The position numbers and the translations under genes were made by a program. DNA of 64,000 bases from positions 20,867 through 84,866 of the forward strand of contig CALYLW010000040.1 in assembly GCA_944989445.1 (NCBI GenBank). The letters are read 5' to 3'. The stretch comes from Ampullaceana balthica (lineage: Eukaryota > Mollusca > Gastropoda > Lymnaeidae). Shown here in pieces: positions 11,736 through 22,819 of the stretch; position 1 is the first letter of the stretch, and each line of letters opens with the position of its first letter. A model generated the notes under the pieces. That model was not told where the DNA came from and made no database searches. It saw only the letters and a list, made by a program, of their open reading frames with translations.

Positions 11736-13576
11736 TTACAATGTCATGAATTATTAGCGTTTTTTATTTTTATTTTGCTTCATAAATTTTTATCAGTCCC
11801 CTGTTAAGAAAATTATTTTAAAAAACATTATTTAAATGTTTCCATTATATGAAATTTAAATTAATATTTATTCTTAACCTTGTTTTTTCTTTTTATTATT
11901 TTATGTATAAGACAAAATTTATTTATGCAGCCTCTGTTATTGGAATGAAAGAAAAATTGAAAGACATTTAATGCAGCATTTTGTTATAATTGCAATATAT
12001 CATAATATATCTTCTTTATTCTCACCTTATTATCATAAAAATTAATATAGTATCTATAAACAATATAATTATGGCTGTAAGTAATCTTTATTTTCGATAT
12101 TTGTTTACAAAAAATATTTCTTTTCAATCAGATTATTTATGTTAAAGCATTAAATATTATAATGTTTCTTATAAATAAATACTCATTGATACAATAGAAA
12201 TGTATAGTTTTCATTTATGTTTCTCTTGTCTGCTTCTAACTAGAGATATCTTTTTAATTTTCTGATTGAGGTTATTTATTGTCTAAATTCACATTTTAAA
12301 CTAGCACCTTTATAGTTTCATATTTTATAACTGTCTTCTTCTATTTAACACACAGTTGACATCTTAGAATGCTATTAGTAATTAATTATATCTGTAATAA
12401 TTAAATATGATCCAAATTTTAGATTTTTTAAATTACATTTTACAATAAAAAGAAGTTAGGTCTCATTCCACTATTTTGATAGAAATTGTTGACATAGACA
12501 ACTTATTTTGAATTACTTAAAAAATGCATTAATATATTTGTGTAACTGTTTTTAAAAGCAAAAAAAATATTAGTATTAAATTATACTGTCTTGTATTGAT
12601 TGTGACTATATACATTGTTTGTATATTAGTTTATTAACAAAACTTTCATAAAGGGTTAATTGTATTTTTGATTTCTTTGGTATAAAGATTTAAGATCTTG
12701 TATTGCTTCTCATAAATGAATAAAATTAATAATACTAATAAAAAAAGTACAATATTTAATTCCATCCTTTGTAGTGTACTACTGATAAAATAGTTATGTC
12801 TTTCTTATTCTTATTGACAGAAATTGCATTTGCTATGCTATACAGTTTTATTTTTAAAACTATCTTTCAAGATAGTGTTTTAAATTCAACACTAATCTAG
12901 ACCTATGGTCTAATAAAGAAAATCATTACAAATTATCAAAATAATGATACATTTTAATTATTTCTAAAAATAATAGAATAAATAAATTTCTTTAAAAAAA
13001 AGTATTAATTCCATCTTTAGCACATATAAGTTAATATTTTTCAAAATGATTTCAGTACTATTATAAAGGAATTTAAAAGTTTATCTAACTATTTTTAACA
13101 TATATTTGTTGTTCTTAAATATAATCCTTCATTAATATTTGTTAAAATATATTTAAAATATGTAATTACTTCTTAGCTACATAAGATACTTACCTCCATA
13201 ATTTTAGATCTATAGTCTATAGTAACAAAAACCTGGATGATTAACTTTCATTAGTCAGAGACAAAAACCTGGGGATTTAATGGGGAATATTTTTTCTTTT
13301 TATATTTTCAACTTAGAATCTTATTTAATATTATGTTAATTTAAGATTTAGTCTTATAACATGTTGTGATGATTTAATAAATATGGTATTGTAACGTTAC
13401 CTGATAATTTAAATACAACTAATCATAGAATGATATACATATAATGCACACAAAAAAAGTGATCAAGTAAAATGATAATATAGAGATTTTTTCATTTATA
13501 CCAGTACACATGTCTTTTTTTATTTCTACAAATTATCTTTTCATGAGCCTGCACTACAAGTATTATTTAAATGTTA
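11736..13576. other. Very AT-rich intergenic DNA, nothing recognised
   Basis: There are no open frames of useful length and no recognised repeats. The only structure seen is scattered A/T homopolymer runs. Confidence 0.5.
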
Positions 13577-13724
13577 GTTTAATATTGTTTAATATTGTTT
13601 AATATTGTTTATTATTGTTTAATATTGTTTAATATTGTTTAATATTGTTTATTATTGTTTAATATTGTTTAATATTGTTTAATATTGTTTAATATTGTTT
13701 ATTATTGTTTAATATTGTTTAATA
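13577..13724. repeat. 10-bp satellite TTTAATATTG, left part
   Basis: About 15 units of TTTAATATTG, with regular TTTATTATTG variants roughly every fourth or fifth unit. The array is interrupted at 13724 by the Helitron and resumes at 17118. Confidence 0.95.
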
Positions 13725-14559
13725 TCTCTATATATATAAGACGCATTTGTTGTCTGGATGTCTGTCTGTTCCCTAATAACTCAAGATCCAGACAACCAAA
13801 TAACGTGAAATTTGGTACACGTACACAAAATTATACCGGAAAGGTTACTAAACAGGTTTCGTTCCATATATATAAGATACTGGGGGCTGGGGGCCCAAAA
13901 TGTAGTTTATATATGTAGTTTATATAGTTTATATATAGCTCCCTATATGAGCTATATAAAATAAAAATTATTGAAAATTAAGACGTAAAATATTAAACAT
14001 TTTGGTGTCGAGATTAACAAGATGGCGTTTATTGCCATAAAATAATGTTATGTGACGTCATAGTTTGAGTTCATATTAATTTGTAAATAGGAAACAAATT
14101 GAAAAGAGCAGTGCTTATTTTAATGTATTTTTTTAATTGTTAATATACTGCTGTGGGTGTGCTTTTAAGTATTTGTGTGAACTAAATGTTATGAAACGGT
14201 TTATTTTTATGTCTGTTAATGTTGCACCTTTAACAAGGTTACGTACATATTTTTTTATAAAATTTGTTTGCAAATTACATCTTTTTTTACTTTACACTGT
14301 TTCTTTTATGTATATTCTATATGTATTTTATCCAGTCGTCCGATCAAGCTTTTTCCTTTTATTGGCGAGGGTAGGTGTCAATAATATCGTCCATCCCTGG
14401 GTGGCATAAACACTGTAGCTAAGCAACTGTGTTTATACTTTTTGCATAACTTAAACTAAACCAGCAGGGCACATTTTAAGCTCAAACCTTGCGTTTCGAA
14501 ATGTTTCTTTAAAACAAATAAACCCCATACAACAGAAAAATGAATTATATAAATTATCA

Positions 14560-15110
14560 CTTACTGGGGGCGTGGGCCCAAATGTATTTTTTCCCGTATA
14601 TTTAAAACTGACTCAAAACTAATTCTCCAACTTTCCGTGAAGGTAGAAGCATGAGACTTTGGGAACTTGCCGAATACACTATTATGACGATAATTGGTGA
14701 AAAATAATGTTAACATTTCCACTCATGGGTGGCCGGGAGCCCCAAAACCGGTTTTTCCTTTATGGGCTATATAAAACTGAATCAACACCAATTCCTCATA
14801 TTCCCGAGTAGGTAGAAGCATGAAAATTTGGAAAGTCGTTGAGTACCCTCCCGCAATGGTAACAGTCGAAACAAAATATATAATTATCACTAACTGGGGG
14901 GGGGGCGGGCGGGGGCCCAAAGGTAGTTTTTTTCTTAAATGAGCTATATAAATCAGGCTCATCATTCAATCTCCCATTTCCTGTGTAGGTAGAAGCATGA
15001 AACTTTGGGAAGTTGTTATGTACCCTCCCAAAATGTTAACTGGTGAAACATTAATCAAAATTATCACTCACTGGGTGGTCAGAGGACTGAATGTATTTTT
15101 TTAATATATA
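14560..15110. repeat. ~170-bp tandem triplicate within the Helitron
   Basis: Three diverged copies share GGTAGAAGCATGA (at about 14642, 14811 and 14988), a CTGGGGG...GGGCCCAAA block and TATATAAA(A)CTGA. The spacing is 169-176 bases. Subterminal tandem blocks such as this are common in Helitrons. Confidence 0.75.
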
Positions 15111-15193
15111 AAACTGACTCATCAATCACGTCTCCAGAAAGATCAGGTCCGCCACAGAGTTGCCAGATCAGCTGAAAGACCTCTTTTCAGCAT

Positions 15194-17087
15194 GTGGCAC
15201 GTCTTCTTGGCTTAAGAAAACAGAGAAATGTTTCCATCACTTTGAAATGGAAAGCCCACATGCATGATGGTTTCATGTACAACCCATCATATGACTATGA
15301 AAGCAACAATCTTCTTGACATTGGCAGAATGGCAAATGTTTGTCTAAAGGGTAGTGCACTTAAGTGGAAAGGAGAAACTCCAGGCATGTGCTGCTCCAGT
15401 GGTAAAGTCAAACTGCCACCAATTCTAAAGCCACCAGAACCATTGTGCAGTCTGTTGAATGGTGAAACTGCACAATCAAAGGACTTTGTGAAACATATTA
15501 GACTATTCAATAATATGTTTGCCATGACTTCCTTCAAGTCTAATGTTGTCGTGAATAATGGGTAGACACCAACATTCAAGGTCCAAGGCCAAGTGTACCA
15601 CCATGCTGGACCTCTTCATCAAGTCAATGCTGTAGACAGCAAATATCTCCAGATTTACTTCTTGGGAGAAGATGAGCAAGTGCAAAGACGACTGGATTTG
15701 CTTGACAGTCCTGTTGACAGAAACATTGTCCTCAAACTGCAAAGAATGCTGCATCAGCATAACAGCTATGTGAGTTCATTTAAAATGGCTGCTGAGATTA
15801 TGGATAACACTCAATTGGACTACAAAATCAAAATTTCTGGCAAAGCACCATTAAAGGAACACAAAGGCAGATTCAATGCACCATCTGTTAGTGAAGTGGC
15901 CATCATGATTGCTGGAGAGCTAGGTGATCGTAGAGACATTGTGGTGCATTCAAGAAGTTGCTCACAAATGCCACTTCAAAGGATTCAAGACACTCACAGG
16001 TCATATGATCCACTTCAGTATCCTCTGCTATTTGTTAGAGGAGAAGATGGCTATGATTTGAACATAAAAGATGTAAACAAGGCCACAAGCAATGACTACT
16101 ATGCATATCGCATGATGCAAAGAGTCAACGAATTTAATACACTCCTCAGATGCCCGCGCCTTTTCCAGCAATACATAGTGGATTTGTATGCTAAGGTTGA
16201 GAATGAGAGATTGCGTTTCATCAGACTCAACCAAACAAAACTTAGAGCTGAGGACTATGGTGTACTATTAGAGGCAGTAAGGAATGACAACAATGTGACT
16301 TCTGAAAATCTTGGCAAATTAGTGGTGCTGCCTTCATCCTTCAGTGGAGGGCCCCGTTACATGCATGAATATGCACAGGATGGAATGACCTATGTACGTC
16401 ATAGAGGCACAAGCATCAAGTAGATTTGCAAGTATGTTACCAAGGGAAGTGATGCAGCCATATTTGCTGTTGCAAATGAAATGCCGAACATGCTTGATGG
16501 GGTTACCAATTATCAACAAGGACGATACATTAGTAGCAGTGAGGCAGTGTGGCGCCTGCTTAACTTTCCCATCCATCAAAGGTATCCAACAGTTGTTCAC
16601 TTGGCAGTACATCTTGAAGGAGGCCAAGGAGTATACTATAAACCAGGACAGCCAACAGCACATTTGACAGACACTCCATCAAAGACTACATTAACAGCGT
16701 TTTTTGATCTCTGCAAAACAGATCCTCTTGCAAATCATTGCTGTATTCTGAAGTGCCTAGACATTTTCGCTGGGATGCCAGTCAAAAGGTCTGGCAAATT
16801 CGAAAAAAGGTATACCTCTTGCAGACTTCCCGGGATATGTGACAGACAATGCCTTGGGAAGAGTGTACACTGTGCATCCTCACAACAGAGAAGCATTTCA
16901 CATGCGCCTCCTGCTGCACCATATTCGGGGACCTATTTCATTTGAAGATCTCAAAACTGTTATTGTGAGAGATGAGGATGGTGACATCCTTGAAATTAAG
17001 CCATGCAGCACATACACTGTTAAATGTACCATTTTATTGCATGCAAGTAAACAGTTGTGTACGCTTCTACAGAAAACCTTATTTTAA
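15194..17087 (+). pseudogene. Helitron Rep/helicase-like protein remnant
   Basis: The + strand encodes the Helitron N-terminal region: LKWKGETPGMCCSSGKV, a PTFKVQGQVYHHAG block, and a long region ending SSFSGGPRYMHEYAQDGMTY. An in-frame TAG occurs at 15563-15565 and another at 16421-16423 (KYICKYV read as K-stop-ICKYV). The frame changes near 16730, after which ALGRVYTVHPHNREAFHMR is readable. After MTYVR the text jumps to HRGTSIK-ICKYVTKGSD. The HUH nuclease segment expected between these blocks in Helitron proteins is therefore absent. The 5'-to-3' helicase domain after SFEDLKTV is also missing. It is clearly dead. Confidence 0.85.
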
Positions 17088-17117
17088 ACCCGGGCGAAGC
17101 CAGGTACTTGCCCCTAG

Positions 17118-17325
17118 TTGTTTAATATTGTTTAATATTGTTTAATATTTTTTTATTATTGTTTAATATTTTTTTATTATTGTTTAATATCGTTTAATAT
17201 CGTTTAATATCGTTTAATATCGTTTAATATCGTTTAATATCGTTTAATATCGTTTAATATCGTTTAATATCGTTTAATATCGTTTAATATCGTTTAATAT
17301 TGTTTAATATTGTTTAATATTGTTT
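17118..17325. repeat. 10-bp satellite, right part, with TTTAATATCG subarray
   Basis: This continues the array interrupted by the Helitron. The core (about 17187-17290) is homogenised to TTTAATATCG, whereas both margins keep TTTAATATTG. Confidence 0.95.
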
Positions 17326-17579
17326 ACTAAGCACATATTTGGGTTACATAAGTCCTTCTTAGCTCTTAAACAAATACACATTTTTTTTCTTATTTTCATA
17401 TTCTATAAATGTTATTGATAATCCACCTTAACTTACTATTAACTAAATAACTAATTAAACTCTTTTTTTTAAAGTCTTTTGTGTAGTTATATTTCATGGA
17501 ATCAAATGTTAAATTTAACAATTTATGAAGAATTTACTTTTGAGTTATAATATTTCTTGGGCTGAGAAACTGTAAATAA

Positions 17580-17861
17580 GGGGCCGTCCATAAAGTACGT
17601 CACGCTATGTTTGACCATTTTTAACTCCCCCTCCCCCCTGTCACAAACTGTCACAAATCTAGGACACCCCCCCCCCTCCAAAGTACGTCACACTTTCGAA
17701 CAAAAATTTGGTTTTTTATTAACAAAATAATTAAAAATTTAATATAAAACAGCGTGACGTCACACATGATCGGACCACCCTCCTCCCCCCTGTCACAAAC
17801 TGTCACACTTCCTTACACCGCCTCCCCCTCTCTGGAGCGTGACGTACTTTATGGACGACCC
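17580..17861. mobile_element. GGGGCCGTCC MITE with TAA target duplication
   Basis: The ends GGGGCCGTCCATAAAGTACG and CGTACTTTATGGACGACCC are inverted copies, continuing into TCACGC. The 282-bp element is flanked by TAA on both sides (17577-17579 and 17862-17864). A TWA target and G-rich ends fit a PIF/Harbinger-type MITE. Internal GTCACAAACTGTCACA blocks near each end are also inverted copies. No coding sequence is present. Confidence 0.8.
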
Positions 17862-18036
17862 TAATGTTTTTATCCTGTTCAAGTATTGATACAAAGACTA
17901 TTGATCTTAGTTATGTCGCCAGTCTTGGAGTTTCCAAAAATCTTCGATAAAACAAAAGAACGATATCAAAGAAAACCGATATGGCGTCAATATTATTATG
18001 TGGTTAAAATAAAAGCTAATGATTATCATACGCCTA

Positions 18037-18357
18037 TAATAAACATGTAAATGTTAAGATTGTCCTTCAGTTAATATCTGCTTTAAATCAAAAGCTCGTG
18101 AGTGTTCTACTAATGAAATAAACATGTAAATGTTAAGATTGTCCTTCAGTTAATATCTGCTTTAAATCAAAAGCTCGTGAGTGTTCTACTAATGAAATAA
18201 ACATGTAAATGTTAAGATCGTCCTTCAGTTAATATCTGCTTTAAATCAAAAGCTCATGGGTGTTCTACTAATGAAATAAACATGTAAATGTTAAGATCGT
18301 CCTACAGTTAATATCTGCTTTAAATCAAAAGCTCATGAGTGTTCTACTAATGAAATA
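18037..18357. repeat. 79-bp tandem repeat (4 copies)
   Basis: Four nearly identical units begin AATAAACATGTAAATGTTAA and contain TTAATATCTGCTTTAAATC. Copies differ at single positions only (ATTGTCC/ATCGTCC, CTCGTG/CTCATG), indicating recent expansion. Confidence 0.9.
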
Positions 18358-18618
18358 AACAGATAAATAATGTCTTCCTTTACAATTTTTCGTCTTTAGC
18401 TTCTTATTATTAGAGCAAGGCTTTCCTGATAAAAGTTATAATATTCTTCAACCCATCCATCTGTTAAATAAAGTAAACTCTAAAGACTATTAACTATAAC
18501 CCTATTTATTTTAGTTGTAGTAATAGTCGTAGATAAATAAATAATATGATTATCAAACAAGAAACACATAGATATCTCCATGCGATGCATCACAAAATGT
18601 GAATAAAACACAATAATT

Positions 18619-18782
18619 TACGTACGTCACGCCCCAGAGGGGGGAAGGGGGTGGATGAAAGTGTGACAGTTTGTGAAAGGGGGAGGGGGGTCCGGCCATG
18701 TGTGACGTCACTGTGTTTTATATTAAATTTTAATTATTTTGTTAATAAAAAACATAATTTTTGTTGGAATGTGTGACGTATT
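18619..18782. mobile_element. Fragment of the GGGGCCGTCC MITE family
   Basis: An inverted, truncated copy contains TACGTCACGCCCCAGAGGGG, GTGTGACAGTTTGTGA and TGTGACGTCACTGTGTTTTA, all found in the 17.6-kb and 20.7-kb copies. Terminal bases are lost. Confidence 0.65.
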
Positions 18783-19059
18783 TATGTTAATGAAAACGTC
18801 TCCTAAAATAAACCTTTTAAAAATCTTAAATTTATTTAAAATAATCTTTATAAACATGTTTTTTTTTGACATAATCGACATGATCTGTTGCCGAAATTTG
18901 CTATTTGTCATTTAATGTATCAGATTTCAGAGATATAAAAGAATCGATATCACCATCAGAAAAAGTTAAGACAAAGAGGGGATGTGGCAATTTGTTTTTT
19001 AAAAAATAAACGCTTTATAAATTGTGACTAATCTCCGGAAAAGGGTTGGCCTCTACGCG

Positions 19060-19451
19060 NNNNNNNNNNNNNNNNNNNNNNNNNNNNNNNNNNNNNNNNN
19101 NNNNNNNNNNNNNNNNNNNNNNNNNNNNNNNNNNNNNNNNNNNNNNNNNNNNNNNNNNNNNNNNNNNNNNNNNNNNNNNNNNNNNNNNNNNNNNNNNNNN
19201 NNNNNNNNNNNNNNNNNNNNNNNNNNNNNNNNNNNNNNNNNNNNNNNNNNNNNNNNNNNNNNNNNNNNNNNNNNNNNNNNNNNNNNNNNNNNNNNNNNNN
19301 NNNNNNNNNNNNNNNNNNNNNNNNNNNNNNNNNNNNNNNNNNNNNNNNNNNNNNNNNNNNNNNNNNNNNNNNNNNNNNNNNNNNNNNNNNNNNNNNNNNN
19401 NNNNNNNNNNNNNNNNNNNNNNNNNNNNNNNNNNNNNNNNNNNNNNNNNNN
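19060..19451. other. Assembly gap (392 N)
   Basis: The gap is a run of undetermined bases. The flanking sequences are related to the segment at 32276-32335: the left side (19027-19059) is its reverse complement and the right side (19462-19482) is in direct orientation. The gap therefore sits inside an inverted repeat. Any protein frame spanning it is meaningless. Confidence 0.98.
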
Positions 19452-19483
19452 TAGTCTGCTCTACACCTTACTCGTCTCCCGGG

Positions 19484-20300
19484 CCACGTGAGACATAACT
19501 AAAAGTAATGATTATGTTCAAACGCGACAAACATTTACAGACTGAAACCGACTGATCTCCCCTGCCTTTAAAACCGGGGGAAGGGGGATGGAGTGTGGAC
19601 ATCGATGGGTGGCGTGAATGCGTGGACTCAACTGGCACGTGGAATAAAGACAACAACAAACTGTGAAATTTAATTACATCTCTTATATAGAGATAAACTA
19701 AAAATGCATTAATTTAATTACGGTACATTCAATCGATCTGAAATTTTGATACGATGCATTGTTAGGTGACACGAGTCTATGTGCTAAATTTCAGCTCGAT
19801 GGCATCACGGAAAGTGTGTCATTTTTTACTTTAGTTTTTCCGCCCGCCCGCGAACAACAGAGATCGCGACAGAGATGACGACAGACAAGATTTCGAAGTT
19901 GATATAAGGGGTTTAATGACCCATTTTCCGTGATCCAATCGAGCTGAAAATTTGCACAAAGACTTGTGTCACCTAACAATGCATTGTATCAAAATGTCAA
20001 ATCAAATGAATGGACAATAATTAAATTAATGAATTTTTAGTTTATCTCTATGTAGCATGATTAGGCGTCTGCTATATTTGACCTCCACAGGTCACTGGAG
20101 GTTCACTCCAGCCCTCGGTGACCACATCCCTGTGTTTTACAGCACAGTTCCGTCATTTTCAGTATTTAAATGTTTTATGCTAGTCTGTCGCGTGGTGAGT
20201 ATTGTATTGAACATAATCAATACATTTAGTTATGTCTCATATATAAGGGATTTATTGTCAAAAACTTTGTTTTTACGGATTGTTGTGGGGGTTTTTTCTA
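19484..20300. repeat. Head-to-head copies of the long satellite unit
   Basis: From about 19484 to 19910 the sequence is a reverse copy of the satellite seen at 22.8-26.96 kb (AGACATAACTAAAAGTAATG, AAATTTTGATACGATGCATTG, TTTCCGCCCGCCCGCG). From about 19910 to 20055 a forward partial copy follows directly (TGACCCATTTTCCGTGATCC to TTTTTAGTTTATCTCTATG). A further piece, TAGTTATGTCTCATATATAA, follows near 20229. The two arms share a symmetrical TTAGGTGACA / TGTCACCTAA core, so they could form a long hairpin. Confidence 0.75.
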
Positions 20301-20730
20301 TGCATGTTCTTAAAATAAGGTAACACCCTATTGAATGTTTGTTTTAGTTCCCCAGTGCTCTTTATCGAACGTAAAATTGCCTCAATATTAGATGATTTCA
20401 TTTTTCATATGTATATTTCTGACCAGCTATAAGATACTTCTCAAACGTAAACTCTGCGCCAAATTTAATTGTATGAAAACCAGAAGGCCTAACTCAACAA
20501 ACAATAAGTGACATATTTTCACATACGTAATAAAGCTTTAAATACAGTAAACTCCCCTGAAGAGCGCTGGTATATTTCTAGTCAGTGGCGGACTGGCCAG
20601 TCGGGCATTTGGGAAATACCCGGTAGGCCTATTTTGTTTTATAAAATAATATTATACACGTAGAAGCATTTTATTGTACGCACAGTGCTGGCCAAATTAA
20701 TTGACGCACCTTGTCGGTGTAGAAGCCTTA

Positions 20731-21002
20731 GGGGCCGTCCATAAAGTACGTCACGCTATTTTTGACCGTTTTAAACTCCTCCCTCCCCCCGTCACAAATT
20801 GTCACAAATCTCGGACCCCCCCCCCTAAAATACGTCACACTTTCGAACAAAAATGTTGTTTTTTATTAACACAATAATTAAAATTTAATATAAAACACCG
20901 TGACGTCACAGATGGCCGGACCCCCCTCCCCTGTCACAAACTGTCACACTTTCTTACACCCCCTCCCCCCCTCTGGAGCGTGACGTACTTTGTGGACGAC
21001 CC
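20731..21002. mobile_element. GGGGCCGTCC MITE, second full-length copy
   Basis: The ends GGGGCCGTCCATAAAGTACG and ACGTACTTTGTGGACGACCC match the 17.6-kb copy, as does the interior with TTTTTTATTAACACAATAAT. Flanking trinucleotides are TTA on the left and TTT on the right, a possible decayed TWA duplication. Confidence 0.8.
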
Positions 21003-21070
21003 TTTACTCTATCAGACTTGATGACAGATGAAATAGATTGTACCACATGCAAAGTCCTTTATTTCCCCAT

Positions 21071-21137
21071 TATTGTCATATATAGGATATATCCTAGGAT
21101 ATGTTATTGTCATATATAGGATATATCCTAGGATATG
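21071..21137. repeat. 33-bp direct duplication with palindromic core
   Basis: ATTGTCATATATAGGATATA occurs twice in succession, each followed by TCCTAGGATATGT. The core ATATCCTAGGATAT is a perfect palindrome. Confidence 0.8.
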
Positions 21138-21699
21138 TAGGCGAGTTGATGCCGTAGGCCTATTTTAGTGAGAAGGGCCGCTCTGTAAATAATGCCCGGG
21201 CCGCCTTAAAGCTCCAGTCAGCCCCTGCTTCTAGTATAACTATAATCTTAAACCAGCTGTACCAGGTGCACGAATAGAAATCTATTGACCAGAGAAATAT
21301 CGCCCTTTACCACCTGGGACCTCACATCAATCATAATCTTATTCTTTTCATCTGTTCTCAACCCTTCATTAATAAATCTCCATTATCCTTTAAAAGACAG
21401 ATCAGGTAAGGTAGCAAACAGTGAATACATCTTTGTCCCTTTACATACTTTATGGCCTTTATGTGTCATTTTCTCCCAGCTTTAAGGTCCTTCAAAGTCG
21501 TTTCTGTTCATGTGGTTACTAAGTTTTTCCAATGAACAAATCTCTGAAACGGACATCAAGTTGAGGTAAGGATTTTTTTATAAATTTTTGTCAATTGTAT
21601 TTGTTGGTCTTTGAATTAATTTTGTTTTAATAATAGAATCGTATAAATCTTCTTTTTTTTTGACGCTGTCAATCAAATTAAAGGCATTACGACACAGGA

Positions 21700-22590
21700 C
21701 ACATTTACATCATCTGTTTCTGATCAATGTGATCGATCCAAATTTAGTTTAAATTTTCATCCCCATAATTTTAAAGCCCGCCAGGTGATTCTCACAAACC
21801 GACCAATCCTCATGGCTGACCCTCTAACTCAGCAGGCCTTTAAAAAAACCTCCTATTTTTGATTTCCGGAGAGATAGAAGCCTGAGAGATATAGTTGTAA
21901 GAAGTAACCTTCTCACAATGAAAGTACATATTTTAACAAAATGTTGCAACCGTAATAGTTGCAATACTTGTCCATATGCGATTGAAATTAACAAAATTTC
22001 TTTCCCTCTTGAAAAATTCATAATAAAGGATGGATTCACTTGCACAAGTCGCAACGTGATTTATGCAATTCTTTGTAAGAGGTGTAATAAAATGTACGTG
22101 GGTGAGACAGGTCGTCGTCTTGGAGATCGGTTTCTAGAACACCTGTATAATATAAATAAACAGGCTCAATGTCCTGTGTCTAAACACTTTAACAGTGTTG
22201 ATCATGACGGCATTTCGGATATTGCAGTTACTGGTATTTTACATTCAAGCAATACCCATGATAGGATCCACATGGAAAATAGACTTATAAAACGATTTGC
22301 TACGTTGGCTTCATATGGAATTAACCAAATTCATAATTTTACCCAACAGCAGAATCTTTTTCCCGTTGTGGTTTTCACTGTTACATTAGATACTTCCTCC
22401 TTTTTCCTATATCCTCGGTCCTTGTTTGTTTTTGTTTTTCCTTTCTTTTTAGTTTACATAAATATTTTATAATATTATATTTTTTAAGAAACTAAATATT
22501 GCATATGTAAGTACCTATTTCATATTATTGTACTCATGAAGGCATTAGCCGAAACATCTATTGTAGTTTTAGTTTAAAATAAAGCTCAAA
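21700..22590 (+). mobile_element. Penelope-like element, 3' fragment
   Basis: The fragment begins in the region after the reverse transcriptase, where NFKARQVILTNRPILMADPL and then RRDRSLRDIVVRSNLL are readable with a frame change between them. It continues through a GIY-YIG domain to a 3' end with GAAGGCATTAGCCGAAACAT near 22537 and AATAAAG near 22577. This order is typical of Penelope-like retroelements. The reverse transcriptase itself is absent, so the copy is 5'-truncated. Confidence 0.8.
21918..22472 (+). pseudogene. GIY-YIG endonuclease domain of a Penelope-like element
   Basis: The 184-codon frame starts within the linker. It has a Cys-rich segment (CCNRNSCNTCP, residues 9-19), the nuclease start NVIYAILCKRC (46-56), MYVGETGRR (59-67) with the conserved Tyr-Val-Gly and Arg, an EH pair near 74-75, and a probable catalytic Glu in HMENRLIKR (around residue 110). 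In intact elements this domain cuts DNA for target-primed integration. The last ~40 residues are Phe/Leu-rich and probably 3' UTR read-through. The reading frame is intact but separated from a reverse transcriptase. Confidence 0.8.
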
Positions 22591-22819
22591 TTTATTCTTT
22601 TCATTGCACAATGTGTTTGTGTATTTTGTATTTTGTTGGTATAAGAGACTTTGGGTGTAATCAAATAATACAAGCAAAGACTCAGTTTTCTTGTGACAGT
22701 TTTTCTGGCTATAAACCAGATTAAAAGACTTTATTATCAAACCAACTCATTACAATCTCTTATATAACCACCCTCAATTATGACTCACTTTTGCCTAACG
22801 CTAAGGGACATCGCTCTGC

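Larger units (their letters stand above)
13725..17117 (+). mobile_element. Internally deleted Helitron, exact ends
   Basis: The element starts TCTCTATATATATAAG and ends CCCCTAG, with a GC-rich hairpin (ACCCGGGC GAA GCCAGGT) about 10 bases before the CTAG end. It sits between A and T. Removing it restores an uninterrupted TTTAATATTG array (GTTTAATA joined to TTGTTTAAT). TC start, CTAG end, subterminal hairpin, A/T insertion and no target duplication are the defining Helitron features. It is 3393 bp long and carries Rep/helicase-type protein remnants at 15194-17087. The catalytic Rep core and helicase are missing, so it is not autonomous. Confidence 0.93.

Noticed and set aside
19024..19498. 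150-155-codon frames across 19.0-19.5 kb
   Set aside because: They consist almost entirely of undetermined bases in the assembly gap.
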